Notes: generated by a model not told the origin, from the letters alone. DNA of 64,000 bases from Impatiens glandulifera (GCF_907164915.1 NC_061862.1:125063641-125127640), one strand, 5' to 3'. Numbered from the stretch's first letter, positions 22,015-35,585 are shown. Translations and numbers: made by a program.

Positions 22015-22667
22015 GCTTGTAATTTGTTGCTTATGATGATGATATGCATGATATCTACTAGTTTGTTTATCTGATCATCTTGTGTTTTTTGGCCTTCTAT
22101 TTATAAGCATTCAATTTATTCTTTACCTAAACCTCCCTAAATTCAAGACAAGACACGGTCCAGACACACCTGACACACATAAAAATGTGCATCGACACGA
22201 CACGATTGAGTTGAAACGATGATCACCTCTAGTCGGATTAACACGAAACACAAATTTAAACACGAGTTAGTACGACACGAATTAACATAACACGAAAGAG
22301 CTTGTTAATTATAATATTTTGACTAAATCAAGACACGACACGGTCACACGCATAAGTTTGAGACACTACATGACACGACACGTACGATTGACAATCTAAC
22401 ACTACACCTATGAGTATGAGTTTAGAGAAAATGTTAATGTTAAGTTGAATAGCTTAGGTCATGTGAATAATTGTGTTTATATCATTTCGTGTGCATACTC
22501 GTGTTCATGTCATGTTTATACTCGTGTTTTGTCCGTGTCAACTCGTGACCTTGTTACAATAGTATAAACTCATAATCGCGTCATGATCGTGTCGTCTCGT
22601 GCTTGTGTCGTGTCCAATCCATGACCCGAGTGAAATTATTATATCGTTTCGTTTCATACTAATATCG

Positions 22668-22800
22668 TGTTCCTCACAACCATTACAAATGAGACAATTA
22701 ACATCCGGAATTTCCATTAACCTTCTAATACGATCCCTTGTTGAGAGTCCCTCCCGAAACAATAACCATGTGACAATTTGATGCACCAACCAATCCTGAC
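22668..22800 (-). mobile_element. LINE zf-RVT scrap, unit 2
   Basis: Same fragment as at 10812-10944: LSTRDRIRRLMEIPDVNC and CNGCEEH on the minus strand. A TAA follows upstream where unit 1 has TCA, so the open frame here is slightly shorter. Confidence 0.65.
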
Positions 22801-24185
22801 TTTAAACTTTTGTTTCCAAGATTCCAATAATTCCTCAGTTAGCCGTGCCGTTTGAATAGCCTCAAAATCTATCCTCACACATTGTGATGCATGCAATCGC
22901 TACCCAAAGTGAAATATTCGTTATTATTTTTACTAGCGGGATTTTACAGCAAACAAGTGGGTCTTTTTGGAGCCTTCGGTTGTGCATGGTTACTGTAAAT
23001 TTTTAAGTCATTTTATCTCCTTTCCTTTTGCCTATATCTGAAAAATAATTTGTTTTAATTTTATTTTATCATTAGTTCATAATTTGTTTGATTTTTATAG
23101 CATTGAAGATAATTATTGAAAAATATATTATATTATATATCTATATAAAATGTGAAATAATTATTATTATTTGATAATAAATATATATAACACTCTCTTG
23201 ATTATAACTAATTGATATTTCAATTTTATTGTAATAGAATAACATTACTTAATTTAAGAATTTAATATAAATAATTATAAGAATATTCATAATTTAATGT
23301 CTAAAAAAAAAAAAATCTTAGTCCGCATAAAAATAGAAAAGGAAAGAAATAAATAATGCTTTTATACATACATGTTTTTATAATCATTTAAATAGTTTTT
23401 TAAGATAAGATTTCAACAATCACGGTATCTTATGCTTATTATAGTTTATTTATATTTACTTAAAGAAAAAAATTAAAAACTCATTATTGCTCATTTTTAT
23501 CCGAATATACAAGTCTTAACTTTCTATCTAGATATATTTTTTTTCACTCAAAACTTGATTTGTTTTTCAAATAAATTTGAGGTTAATTCAATTACAAAAA
23601 CATAATTTTTTAAAAATTATTTAATATATATAATATTTTATTTTATTTTATTATAAAGTGTTTAATTTTTTTTAGAAAAATAAAAAAATAAATTTTAATA
23701 TATTGTCAAAGTTCATCATAAATATAAAACATCTGTAATTAAATTTATTCATGTTAATTTCATTTAATTAGTAAAACTTGAAAAATATACTTATATTTAT
23801 TCATGTAAATTTTAATTTTTATAATTAAATTTAGTTTTTAACATTGACTAATTAATAAATATGTTGAATTCTTAAAAAAATATATTTTATTTTATGATAA
23901 ATATATTTAATTTTAATTTTGTATAACGTTTATGTAATAATTATACTAAATTATTTTTTTGTTTAAGTAAATATATATATTTTTTATCGAAAATATAGTA
24001 TACCGAAATCAAAGTATACAGAAATCAAGTACGGTAAAAATATTAATTTTCCTATAGCGAAATTTTCAATAAGATATAAAATATAGATAAAAAAATTAAG
24101 GTATACTGACATTCTCATAAATCTGAACCCTCTTTTGAGATAAACGCTTGTTTAATTGTAGGATCCAGACGTGGTACTTGGCGTT

Positions 24186-24227
<42 letters not shown>

Positions 24228-24511
24228 CATAAAAAAAAAACACAAACAAACTATTTAAAAAAATAAATTCATCTTAAGTCCATTTCTGTTGGAATTATTT
24301 ATGATTATTAATTTTTTAAAATAAACAATTCTATTTATTAATTATTTTTCTATCAAAATATTTTAATAATAGATAAATGGTAACCCATATTTTCTCAGCA
24401 AATACAACTCAAACACACATTTGGATCCCTCTGACTTGGAGTGAAAAAACGCACCATATATTTCCTTCTTTCATTTACTATGACCAATAAAATAAATTAT
24501 TTTGTATAATT

Positions 24512-25162
24512 TTGGATAATTAAGTCACAATTTATTTGATTTTTATATTATTGGAAGATAACTTTTTAAAAAAAGAATTATATTATATGCCTATTTAAAA
24601 TGTCAAACAATAATATTAATTTGATAATTCTACATGTAACACTCTCCTAATAATTATAATTATAAGTAGTTAGTTGATACTTTCAATTGATATTAATGTA
24701 GTATAATAATACTACTTAATTTAATAATTTAATATTAATAATCATTTACATATTCATAATTTAATGCTTACCTAACAATCTTAATATGAAATTGACTTAA
24801 TTTATGGTGATCTATAAATAATTTAATAATTTAAATTTAATAATAAAAAAGAAAATTCACACACATAAGAAGTGATCTTTTTCAAGGTATTCATATCATA
24901 CAAAATTGATTTTATAGTCATTTAAATAAGGGATAAAAACTTACCAATATTATAAACATATCGAAAATATCGTAATGCGCAATATATCAAAAATATTGAA
25001 TTTTTGAGTATACAAAAGAATGTAAGGTATGGTACCGATGCCAAAATAATTATTGTGACATTTTATATGAATATATAATATAATTCAAATTTTCAATAAA
25101 TATCTCAAATAAAATAAATTGTGGCCTAGTTATCCAAAAATCAAACAAATAAATTGTGACTT
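24512..25162. mobile_element. AT-rich MITE-like element, unit 2 (long form)
   Basis: Inverted ends as in unit 1, but with an additional ~300 bp (about 24837-25137). Both the inner CTAGTTATCC and outer versions of the right end occur, which suggests one element nested in, or tandem with, another. No ORF. Confidence 0.4.
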
Positions 25163-25328
25163 ATTTTATTTTTGTTAGAAGTGGGAAATAAATTGTGACC
25201 TAGTTATTCATTTTATAATTTTCTTTTATGTCATGATTGGTATTTTGTCTAAATTATTCTTACTATTTTTTTTATAGGGAGGACATACAATATGAGAGGA
25301 GTAAAAACACAGAACACAAAGATCACAC

Positions 25329-26635
25329 CTTTATTTGATCCTTCCCATTTGTTCCAAAATCTGGCCAAACATTTGAGACATTCTCCTCAAGCTTCAATTT
25401 TCTGCTCAACAATATACTTATGATTAGTTTCTCAAAAGCTGCATCTGCCATTTCACTTATAAAAGCAACCATATTACAGAAGAAACATGCTAAAAAATAG
25501 GCATATAAATGTAAACAGTATCAAGACATATATATACATACCCATTGTCAACCAACCAATGCATCAATCCAGCTGCAATCCCTTTCGTGACAGAAAATAC
25601 AGGAAACAAGCTATCAGGCTGCACTGGGCGAGGATCATATCTACCCAGCATTCCGGCAGCTCATGTATCAATTATTACCTCTCCATCTTTATAGGCACAT
25701 ACCTTAACAGTAATTATTTACAATCAACAAGTGAGGTTCAAATATAAACAGGTTACATAAGAAAAGTATCTCTCTACTATTACAAGACCCACAATCATGA
25801 TTCAAATGGGAAGGAATCAAATAATTAAGTAGGCTATGACTATTTAGTTAAAATTGAAATCAGGATTGAAATTCAAATCTATTATGCTTGGAAGAATTTC
25901 TAGATTATATAATACTTGAAGAAAAACTCTATTTCTCGTCTTTTTTTTCCTTTCATGCTCTCTCACCATTAACATATATGTATCTGAAAACGTATCTAAA
26001 TACAAAACAATAATTATTAACATTGACATCTACTTGGATACCAAGTATTTTGTCAGCATTTCCCAGCTCAACAAGGAGCTGCCTCAATTTGGCCTCCACA
26101 TTGGAAAGGACTGGAGTATCGTGTATCCATTGTGTATTTTGTGCTGGCCCCTTACTAATATTTCTGACATAGGTCAAGTCATTACAGGATCAAAATACAA
26201 GTAAATCCAAAATACTAGGAAGCCACAGAACATATTTATAAATTACTAACCCTTGCAATACAGACTCAGCAAAAGGTCTGATGATATCTTGATAACTGAT
26301 GCGTGCGTTCATTGTGGATGAGAGCCCTAAATCAATGGAGGTGAATCAATCAATAAGAAAAAATCTTTAGAAGTGAAGATTGCAGGAGTCTGTGTTTAGA
26401 TATCTCGGAGGAGATTTAGAACCCTAGTAAATATGACAATATCACCTGGAAAAGCATTAATCTGGAGAATATTTTTTACTCCTATTAACTATCTTGGACT
26501 ACATATCCAACAATAAATGGAGTCAATGCATTTTTATGTACATGAACTTACAGGATTAAAGCGTTTAACTTCTTTTGAGTTCAGTTGCGTTTTTTCCTAC
26601 AAGGCTTTGAGGTTCTTAAGTCATTTAATTCTCAC
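25329..26635 (-). pseudogene. ABC1 kinase/beta-lactamase-domain gene fragment, unit 2
   Basis: Same six exons and same three lesions as in unit 1 (positions +12,183 for the first five). One visible coding change in the hydrolase exon falls in the VQP-Ser-Leu region: GCTATCAGG on the plus strand where units 1 and 3 have GCTAACAGG, so Asp instead of Val. Asp is the residue I recall for the intact family, so unit 2 may hold the ancestral base. Confidence 0.85.
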
Positions 26636-27673
26636 TATTTCACCTGTATTGACATTTCTCTATCAATTCTACTTATATAGAACACATCCTTTTCCCCAGA
26701 CACAAGTAAGATTGCACATTGATCGGGAAAATGTGTCGCTGGAATAACATGGTTCAACTTAGATTTGATCCTCCCAGTCCAGTGACACCAAAAAGAGATC
26801 ATTCAAGTGAACCAGATACCTTGTACAATCCAAGCAAGCAGCTAGGAACAAAAGAATTAAGACACAGCTGTCAAATAAAGAATTTAACACAAACAAGTTC
26901 ATAGCAATGAACTTCTATGAAATGGTTTCACAATCTTCAATCAATTGTCCTCCTGATCATTGAATATGATTTGATCCATCAATAACAGAAAGAAGAAAAA
27001 AAAAATGCTTGCAAGGAGTCCTATTAAAACAAAGAAATAGAGGAATTTGACAAGGGAGAAAGGGTTAAGGCTAAAGACCCTAAGAAAGGTCGAGCTCACA
27101 AAAGGAGTAAAAATTAAATCCAATTTTTTCAGAAATTTCAATATTCATAAATAAGTTGTGCAGAAAAAGAGAACAAGAGTATTCCAACCAGAAACATGAA
27201 AACTAATTTAGAGTGCACACCAAATTGAAGAGTAAGAAGATAGGAATGCAACCGGAGGGAGGCGGGCGCATCACCAAATTCCACCATACTCGCTCGCCCT
27301 CACACTTTGCTGGAGTCTCCAGTCTCGTCTCGTCTCGTGTAAGTTCAATCCAACATCTAAGGACCCATACATACATGTGTCAGAATCCTCCATGTGTGAC
27401 TGAGAAGGTTTGTTAGTTACATCTGGTTCCGATTCATATGCCATCATCATCATCAGGTAAGTAAGACTTGGATCACAAAATGTGTACTCAAGGCAGCTAG
27501 CTATCTATCTAGCAGAGATCGAGAGATCGAGATCAATCAATCGGAACCCCCGTCCGTCCGTCCGTCGATTCCTTCGTCGTCAATCAATCGTTGTTGTTGT
27601 TGTTGTTGGGTTTCTTCATGCTCATGATCCCGTTGTGAAAGTCTTCTTCTTCAAGACCCTCCGACGGCAGGCA

Positions 27674-27910
27674 ATGTCGCCGAGACCATTGTTGTTTGTG
27701 GCAGAAGAGTCTCTGTTCGCCCACTCGATCACCACGATCAACTTTCCCAATATTATTTTTTTCTTTCTTCTCATCGCTGTTATTGTTTATATGACTGTTG
27801 TCCTGTCGATAGGAATATGGTTGTTTCATGTGTTTTGTTTTCATTGTATGATTGTGAATTTCGTCTGGCTTTACGTTATGTATATATTAGCTAGGTTTAT
27901 TGCAAGATGA
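27674..27910 (+). CDS. Hypothetical 78-residue membrane ORF, unit 2
   Basis: Identical in translation to the ORF at 15491-15727. The same caveats apply: hydrophobic, unrecognised, possibly only a first exon. Confidence 0.25.
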   Translation: MSPRPLLFVAEESLFAHSITTINFPNIIFFFLLIAVIVYMTVVLSIGIWLFHVFCFHCMIVNFVWLYVMYILARFIAR

Positions 27911-28298
27911 TCGATGTTCTGTTACTATAAAATGATTTCGGTTATTATTATTTTTATGTGTATGTTAAAAACTTATTTACCACTACAGCTAAATTGCTAA
28001 TTAAAATTAATTGTAATGCCCTAGGTATAAAATCTCATAAATAAATTCTATCAATATTTTCCAAATTTCAAAACTAACAAAGAATAAAACAAATCAAGAT
28101 TTGAAAAAGTAAATATTACTATTATTTTCTTCAATCATTACTCAACAAATCCTAGATTCATAATATTTCACATTATCCTTATTCAACAAATCCGAGATTC
28201 ATAATACATATTTGACATTATTTCTCTTATTTGACACCGAACAGAAAGTAAAGAAGTACAAAAATATTGAAAAAGAAAGCATTCTAAAATCATATATA

Positions 28299-28772
28299 TC
28301 AGCATGAAGATCCCGAACGAGATATACGTTTGTCCACTTCGCCCTTCATCTTCTCCAAATCCGTCTTCATCGCGGCCAAATGTTGCAAATCCTGCAACTC
28401 AAGATCATCAAAGCCCATACTGTTCAAAATCCATCCGATCAGCAACCCAGAATCGTCGGAATCGTCACCCTTGATATCCTCTACGGTGGAAGGATCAGAA
28501 AGTTGCAAAATTCGGTCAACTACAACGTCAAAAGCGGGTCCGCTGTTGCCGGAGGTGTACATTTGACCGGCCGGGGAAAAGACTACGGCGGCAACATCTT
28601 GATGTCCAGTAGATTGTTGAAATTGAGTCACAGCTTGAAAGAGACTGGCTTTGCGCTTAGAAAAACAGACCATTCTTTGAGATTTATTCTCGATTCGCTT
28701 AATCTCGATCTTCTTCTTCCCTTGGCCTCTATTATTCCTTCTCCCGTCAGTTTCCGACGTCTCCTTCGTCAT
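28299..28772 (-). CDS. Type I (M-alpha, AGL62-like) MADS-box factor, unit 2
   Basis: Translation identical to the unit 1 gene over all 157 residues from the ATG at 28770-28772. No frameshift or stop. The upstream repeat has one more unit than in unit 1, so the two genes would differ mainly in leader or promoter length. Confidence 0.8.
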   Translation of the reverse strand: MTKETSETDGRRNNRGQGKKKIEIKRIENKSQRMVCFSKRKASLFQAVTQFQQSTGHQDVAAVVFSPAGQMYTSGNSGPAFDVVVDRILQLSDPSTVEDIKGDDSDDSGLLIGWILNSMGFDDLELQDLQHLAAMKTDLEKMKGEVDKRISRSGSSC

Positions 28773-28798
28773 GATCTTTGGATGGATGGATGAATCGC

Positions 28799-29313
28799 TT
28801 GGAGAGAAAGACACTCGGAGATTAGAATATAGCTTGGAGAGAAAGGCACTCGGAGATTAGAATATAGCTTGGAGATAAAGGCACTCTAAGATTAGAATAT
28901 AGCTTGGAGAGAAAGACACTCGGAGATTAGAATATAGCTTGGAGAGAAAGGCACTCGGAGATTAGAATATAGCTTGGAGAAAAAGGCACTCTGAGATTAG
29001 AATATAGCTTGGAGAGAAAGGCACTCGGAGATTAGAATATAGCTTGGAGATAAAGGCACTCTGAGATTAGAATATAGCTTGGAGAGAAAGGCACTCGGAG
29101 ATTAGAATATAGCTTGGAGAGAAAGGCACTCGGAGATTAGAATATAGCTTGGAGATAAAGGCACTCTGAGATTAGAATATAGCTTGGAGAGAAAGGCACT
29201 CGGAGATTAGAATATAGCTTGGAGAGAAAGGCACTCGGAGATTAGAATATAGCTTGGAGATAAAGGCACTCTGAGATTAGAATATAGCTTGGAGAGAAAG
29301 GCACTCGGAGAAT
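28799..29313. repeat. 35-bp minisatellite upstream of MADS gene, unit 2
   Basis: Fourteen full units and a partial one. Order from the gene outward: A', A, B', A', A, C, A, B, then A-A-B, A-A-B and a final A. B' has CTCTAAG instead of CTCTGAG. The distal half matches unit 1 exactly; the gene-proximal half differs, so gains and losses happen on the gene side. Confidence 0.95.
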
Positions 29314-29880
29314 ACAATATGCCGGTAGTACCGGAGGAGCAGCGATTATAAATATATATATGGATAATATTTCGTCCGTCAACTTATACATATAATCTAT
29401 CTAAGAAGTTTTAATTATTTGGGAAATATTTCCTTTATATTTAAATGCAGGATAAATATAAATAATATTTCAGTCTGGTGTTTATTGAAATCATATTAAT
29501 TTATGTTATTCAAGTAATTAATTAATGATGCAAATTTTTTTTTTAAATATATATAAAGATTAATAATTTTAAAAAACTAAAAAAATATTAAATAACTAAT
29601 TCATGTATATTCTTAATGCGTATATTATGGTTTTGATTATTTATAAAAAAAATAATTAAAAAAGGTAACATTTATAAATATATATATAATAATAATAAAT
29701 AATTTGATTACATCTAATTTAAAAAAGGTTAAAATTAATAAAGTTAATGTTATTATAATAGAAATTTGGGAAAATATTAAAAATATTTAAATATTTGTTA
29801 TTATTAATTAGTATTTTTTTTAGAAAGAAATATGATGGTTTATATAACTATACCGTGTTGATGATCTATAGGAATATAGG

Positions 29881-32773
29881 TTTTTTTTAAAGGGATAACA
29901 TCTTAGTATTATTTTATTAAAAAGACTAAAAAAAGAGAAAAAAAATATAAAAGTTTAAGATTAGATCTAGACAATTTTTAGATTTAATAATGAAACAATA
30001 ATTGAATTACAAACAACAACAACAATCAATTAGAGCCTATAGCGTTTTACTTTGATTCTACTTGTGATTTTTTCAAACAAAATATCTCATATCTGACAGA
30101 ACTTTCTAATATCTTCATTCTTTTCGATTCTTCTCTAAGATTGAATGAGTGCATTTCCATCTGAAGTTATATCTCCCCAAATATCTTCAGTATCCATTGT
30201 GAGTTCTTGAATTTCTTTCTTCCAGATATTGTAGATTACTGCTCCAAAGTAACATTTCAGGATACTTACATAGAAGGATCTTCATTTTGCTTTATTCTTC
30301 ATCCACTCTTGGATGTCTTCCCATGTTCTTGGAAAGTTGATAATCTTCATATTTGCAGCATACCTTCTCCAGATTTGTATTATAAAAAAGTATTCCCCAA
30401 ATAAATGGTTTATGATTTCCTCAACTCCCGAACATAGGACACAGTTGATATCAGGAATGTTTATGTATTTTCAAATTCTGTCTTTTGTTGTCAACATTTT
30501 CCTGTATACCAGCTAGAGAATAAATTAGTGACAAGGAATAATCTTTGGAGACCATACCAAATTATGTCAATTTACCTCCTATCCTCTTGTTCTAACCATT
30601 TTTGATGTCTTTCCTGTAATGAACTTCTCATTGTTTTCTGTTTTCCAGCATATTTTATCATTTCTTTCATTGAGTTGCATATCTCTCATTAGATTTATGA
30701 TTCTATCACATTCTGAAATAAGCCTCAGAAGTGAATCACATTTACCTTCATAGACGTTTCTAAATGAGTACTTGATGAATTCTCTTCTAACTCTGCTTTC
30801 TTGTATTTCTTTTTTTAATATAATTATCCAGTCAAGGATCATGCCATAATAGTACCCTTCTTCCATTTCCAATTGTGGTTTGCACCATTTGAAATGTATC
30901 TTTTCTTATTTTTTGGATCTTCTTCAATGACCATGTCATTCTTTCATTCATGTTTTGTGTCCAGATACTCTGCTCTTCTTTTAGAAATCATGTATGCACC
31001 CATTTGACCCACAAGGAGTCCGCTTTCTGCTCTAACTCCCATAAACTCCTGATGGTGAGGGCTTTGTTCCATTCAACACAACTTTTTATTCCTAGTCCGT
31101 CTTCTTCTATGGGAGTGCAAACATCCTCCCATTTGACTTTTCTGCCTCCTGTGTCTTGTGTTCCCCAGATGTAATCTCTCATGATTCTATTTAGTTCATC
31201 CATTACATTCTTTGGGATGACTATCTGTTGTGCCCAGTAGCCAATAATCCAAAGATGACTCTTTTAACGAGCTCAATTATACATACATAAGACAGTTTTT
31301 TCGTAGCCCAACCCAAGACAGAATTTCTAACATTTTCTATCAGTTATCTGAAGTGATTATATCGGAGTTGTTTTGATGACAGGGGTACTCCAAGGTATTT
31401 CACTGGTAGTTCACCTTTCTTGATTCCCATAATATTGAATATGTTTTCCTTTTACAACCAAACTTCATTCAGTCTTATATTGTAAAACCCATGAAATGAT
31501 GACTTCTTAAAAGTATTTAAAAAATGCAGTCAAGAATTTTCATTATTAAGACGAATAGGTAAGGAGATATAGGGTCTCCTTGCCTTACTCCCCTTTCACC
31601 CTTAAAAAAGTCTCCATGAATACCACTCACGCTCACAACAAAGTGAGGAGTGGAAACACATTGCATAATCCAATCAATAAAAATGATTGGAAAACCTGCA
31701 GTAAGGAGGAATTCGTGGATTGATCCACATCTGATCGAGTCAAAAGCTTTTCTAATGTCAATTTTGAAACACACACATGGCGATAAGTTTTTCTTGCCAT
31801 ATTCATTCAATAAGCTCTGCATGAGTATGATGTCATGGGAAATATAGCGTTTATGAATAAATATTGATTGCCTTAATCCTACAAGGTTATCAATAATTAT
31901 TTTCAAACGTTGCGAAATAATTTTTGAAATAATTTTGTAAATAACATTGCAGCATGAAATATGACGAAAGTCATGAATTTTTTCCGGAATTGAATTCTTA
32001 TGAATCAAATTCAACATTGTGACGTTCCATTGCTTCAACATTTTCCTATTTTGGAAGAATTCCAAAACCCCTTCGCTTACATCTTTACCCACTATTTCCC
32101 TGTTTTCTTTAAAGAAGTTCGCGTTGAAATCATCTGGCCCTGGGCTTTTATCCCCTTTCATCGAAAATACTATTTTTCTGACTTCTTCCATACTAACTCT
32201 TGTAATCAATTGGTTGACACTTTCTTTACTGATTTTCCTTTACACAATTTGTTGAAGCAATCTTCGGTTGTCCTCTAATATTATGCTCGTTTCTGTTCCA
32301 ATCAGCTCTTTGGATAAATTACTGCTTCCTCATGAACTGTCTTTTGTCCATGTAAAACATCTCTATTTGAGTTTGTGAGCCTTAAGACCTGATTTCTGAA
32401 ATTCCTTGATGAACATTTTTTATAGAAAAAAGAAGTATTATTGTCTCCTAATGAAAGTCAATTTTCTCTAGATTTTTGCTTAGCAAAACTTTCCTCTTTA
32501 GAACAAAGGTCTCTGAATCGCGTAAGAGCCTTTTTTTCCTCTTCCCTGTTATAAGGTAGATTCGAAGCTCTCAGTTCCTTGCTTTGTATTTCCACCAGTT
32601 TCGTTCTGTCTTCCTCTACTCATTTAAAAATCTCACTATATTTTTTCCAGTCTAGCTTATTCAGCTTCCCTTTTAGTAATCTTAATTTCTCACAAACTTT
32701 GAACATCTTTATTCCATTAATTCTGATGTTCTAAGTTTTATTAAGGATTTCATTAAATTCTTCATCTTTTACT
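29881..32773 (-). mobile_element. 5'-truncated LINE with dead reverse transcriptase, junction of units 2 and 3
   Basis: Same element as 17657-20550. The RT part (31517-32209) is open for about 230 codons here, from ITRVSMEEVRK to KILDCIF. The later part (30988-31203: MDELNRIMRDYIWGTQD, WNKALTIRSLWELEQK) is also open. The FADD block is missing as in the other copies. Confidence 0.88.
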
Positions 32774-33042
32774 CATGTTCTGTCCGTGTCGACTCGTGAC
32801 CTTATTACGATCGTATAAACTAATAATCATGTCATGATCGTGCTTGTGTCGTGTCCAATCCATGACCCGAGAGATATTATTGTATTGTGTCGTTCCATAC
32901 TAATATCGAGTTGTATCGTGTCGGTTCGTGTTGATCCGACCCATTGCCCAACTCTAATATGAGGAAGAAGAACAAATAAACACCACTTATTCTTTCTTAG
33001 TTTTTTAAATTCCGTCCTTTTACTATAATTGTATCAGAATAA

Positions 33043-34401
33043 CTAGTAAAAAAAAGGTCAATATCAACGGTTTTTACTTTTGTTATTAAACAAAAAATGG
33101 TTAGTATTGAGTAATAACAACAGCTCAAAAAGCGGTTGACATCCGTTACTAGAGCCTCCGTAGGCATTGCTCAAACATAAAATATCAACCATTTTTGGGC
33201 GGTTGTTATTACTCAATAACAACCGTTTTTTGAGCAGTTGTTATTAAGAAATATCAACCGTTTTACATGCAATTGTTATTAAGCAATATCAACCGTTTAA
33301 AAAAATATTATCATTACTCAATATTAACCATTTTGTAGGCGGTTGTTATTAAGAACTATAAAAGTGGTTGTAATTTCTTAAATATAATGGTTGTTGACAT
33401 TTTTTATTTCGAATTTATAAAAAATTATTTCAATTATTTAATTAAAAATCACTTTAAAATAAATTTAATTATTTTATACAAAATTTCAAATGACAAGATA
33501 ATTTTTAAATATAATTCCAAAATTAACATTAAAATAATTTAATTCCATTACATACAAATACTACATTTAAATAAAAAAATTTATAATACAAAAAATAAAA
33601 AAAATAATTCGATCTTCATCTTCTATCATCTATTTCTTCTTCCTTGAACTTCATCTTCTATCTCTTCTTCCTTGATCTTCATCTTCTATCATTTATTTCT
33701 TCTTCCTTCAGCATAAACCTCTTTTTCTTCATAATTAACTACCTCCTATTTTTTATAATTAATTCCGTTCAAATTTAGTATACATACATATACAGACATT
33801 TACAATATAAATAATTAAAATTAAAGTTAATAATATAAACATTGTTGGAGGAAATAATAACTTTTAATAAAAATATTGAATAATTTCTTTTTTACTAAGA
33901 ATAAAATTTATTCAAACATTTTGCGGCAATAATAAAATATAATATAACAAAATATATATCTGTTGATATTTCCCCTTTATATCAACGGTTTTTAAAATGA
34001 TTGATATAGATTTGGTCAATATCAACAGTTTTTAAAGTGGTTGATATAGATGTGTTTAATATCAACGGTTTTTAAAACTGTTAATATAGAATGGGTCAAT
34101 ATCAACCATTTTAAAATTCCGTTAATATAGCTGAGTTAATATCAACCGTTTTAAGAGTGGTTGATATTGACCCCCTTTATATCAACGGTTTTTGAAACTG
34201 TTGATAGAGAGTGGAGTCAATATCAACCGTTTTAAAATTCCGTTAATATAGATGAGTTAATATCAACCGTTTTTAAGAACGGTTGATATTGACCCCCTTT
34301 ATATTAACGGTTTTTAAAACGGTTGGTATTACCCCTTTAATATCAACCGCTAAACAAACGGTTACTATTTTTGGTTACTATTAATGATTTTTTTACTAGT
34401 G
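33043..34401. mobile_element. Non-autonomous CACTA-like element, unit 3 only
   Basis: The ends are inverted: CTAGTAAAAAAAAGGTCAAT at the left and, read inward from the right, CACTAGTAAAAAAATCATTA. CACTA with TA-rich continuation is the En/Spm signature. The left end appears to lack the CA of CACTA. The flanking TAA on both sides could be the 3-bp target duplication. There is no transposase. Both ends hold many TATCAACCGTTTTTAA-type motifs paired with inverse GGTTGATAT, spaced at about 40 bp on the right (33960-34380). Such subterminal repeats are where CACTA transposases bind. A CTTCATCTTCTATC repeat lies at 33610-33715. Units 1, 2 and 4 have an empty site. Confidence 0.8.
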
Positions 34402-34500
34402 TAAGGTTTTCTTGTTCTTAATTCATTTAAGAAACCTAGCATTCCTTGAAGTTCGTATTTCCTCCTTGCTGCTCAACCCTACGGTTAGAGCTTTTGTAAC

Positions 34501-34602
34501 CTAGTATGCTACTAACGTAGACACACTAGTTACAAGAGCCACAAAACTTAGGATTCCAAACGCAATCCACCAAAACAGTACCATTTTATTCTGACTGTTC
34601 AT
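34501..34602 (-). CDS. 33-residue membrane-type micro-ORF, module a of unit 3
   Basis: Reads MNSQNKMVLFWWIAFG then ILSFVALVTSVSTLVAY, so residue 8 is Val as in module b while the rest is a-type. The TATA box is conserved upstream (about 34688-34696). The CACTA insertion lies 100 bp beyond the stop and does not touch the ORF. Confidence 0.35.
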   Translation of the reverse strand: MNSQNKMVLFWWIAFGILSFVALVTSVSTLVAY

Positions 34603-35483
34603 GCTTGTAATTTATTGCTTATGATGATGATGATATGTATGATATCTACTAGTTTGTTTATATGATCGTCCTGTATTTTTTGGCCTTCTATTTATAAGCA
34701 TTTAATTTATTCTTTACCTAAACCCCCCTAAATTCAAGACACGACACGGTCTAAACACACATGAAAATGTGCATCGACACGACACGATTGAGTCGAAACG
34801 ATGATCAGCTCTAGTCGGAATAACACAAAACAAAAATATAAACACGAGTTAGTACGACACGAATTAACATAACACGAAAGAGCTTGTTAATTATAATATT
34901 TTGACTAAATCAAGACACGACACGGTCACACACAAAAGATTGAGACACTACATGACACGACACGTACAATTGATAGTCTAACACTACATCTACGAGTATG
35001 AGTTTAGAGAAAATGTTAATGTTAAGTTGAATAGCTTAGGTCATGTGAATAATTGTGTTTATATTGTTTCGTGTGTATACTCGTGTTCATGCCATGTTTA
35101 TACTCATGTTTTGTCCGTATCGACTCGTGACCTTGTTACGATAGTATAAACTCATAATCGTGTCATGATCGTGTCGTCTCGTGCTTATGTTGTGTCCAAT
35201 CCATGACCCGAGAGATATTATTGTATCGTGTCGTTCCATACTAATATCGAGTTGTATCGTGTCGGTTCGTGTTGATCCGACCCATTGCCCAACTCTAATC
35301 TGGGGAAGAAGAACATATAAACACCCCCTATTCTTTCTTAATTTTTTAAATTCCGTCCTTTTACTATAATTGTATCAGAATAACTAAGGTTTGCTTGTTC
35401 TTAATAAATTTAAGAAACCTAACATTTCATGAAGTTCGTATCTCCCCCTTGCTGCTCAACCCCACGGTTGGAGCTTTTGTAAT

Positions 35484-35585
35484 CTAGTATGCTACTAACG
35501 TAGACACACTGAATACAAGAGCCACAAAGCTTAGGATTCCAAACGCAATCCACCAAAACAATACCATTTTATTCTGAATGTTCAT
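35484..35585 (-). CDS. 33-residue membrane-type micro-ORF, module b of unit 3
   Basis: Identical in reading to module b of unit 2 (MNIQNKMVLFWW ... VFSVSTLVAY). Start and TAG unchanged. Confidence 0.35.
   Translation of the reverse strand: MNIQNKMVLFWWIAFGILSFVALVFSVSTLVAY

Larger units (their letters stand above)
20551..22667. repeat. GTGTCG-rich modules a, b and partial c, unit 2
   Basis: Module a is 20551-21533, b is 21534-22521, c is 22522-22667. Modules a and b differ at diagnostic sites, such as CACACACAAAAGATTGAG in a against CACACGCATAAGTTTGAG in b. These sites are useful for tracking exchange between copies. This is the cleanest copy for reading the module structure. Confidence 0.8.
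19305..31528. repeat. Tandem segmental array, unit 2 (~12.2 kb)
   Basis: Same order of contents as unit 1, offset by 11,840 bp at its start. It is longer mainly because of an extra ~300 bp at about 24837-25137, a longer TA microsatellite at 24191-24226 and one more minisatellite unit. ABC1K, the 78-residue ORF and the MADS gene are practically identical to unit 1, at an offset of 12,183. Confidence 0.92.
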
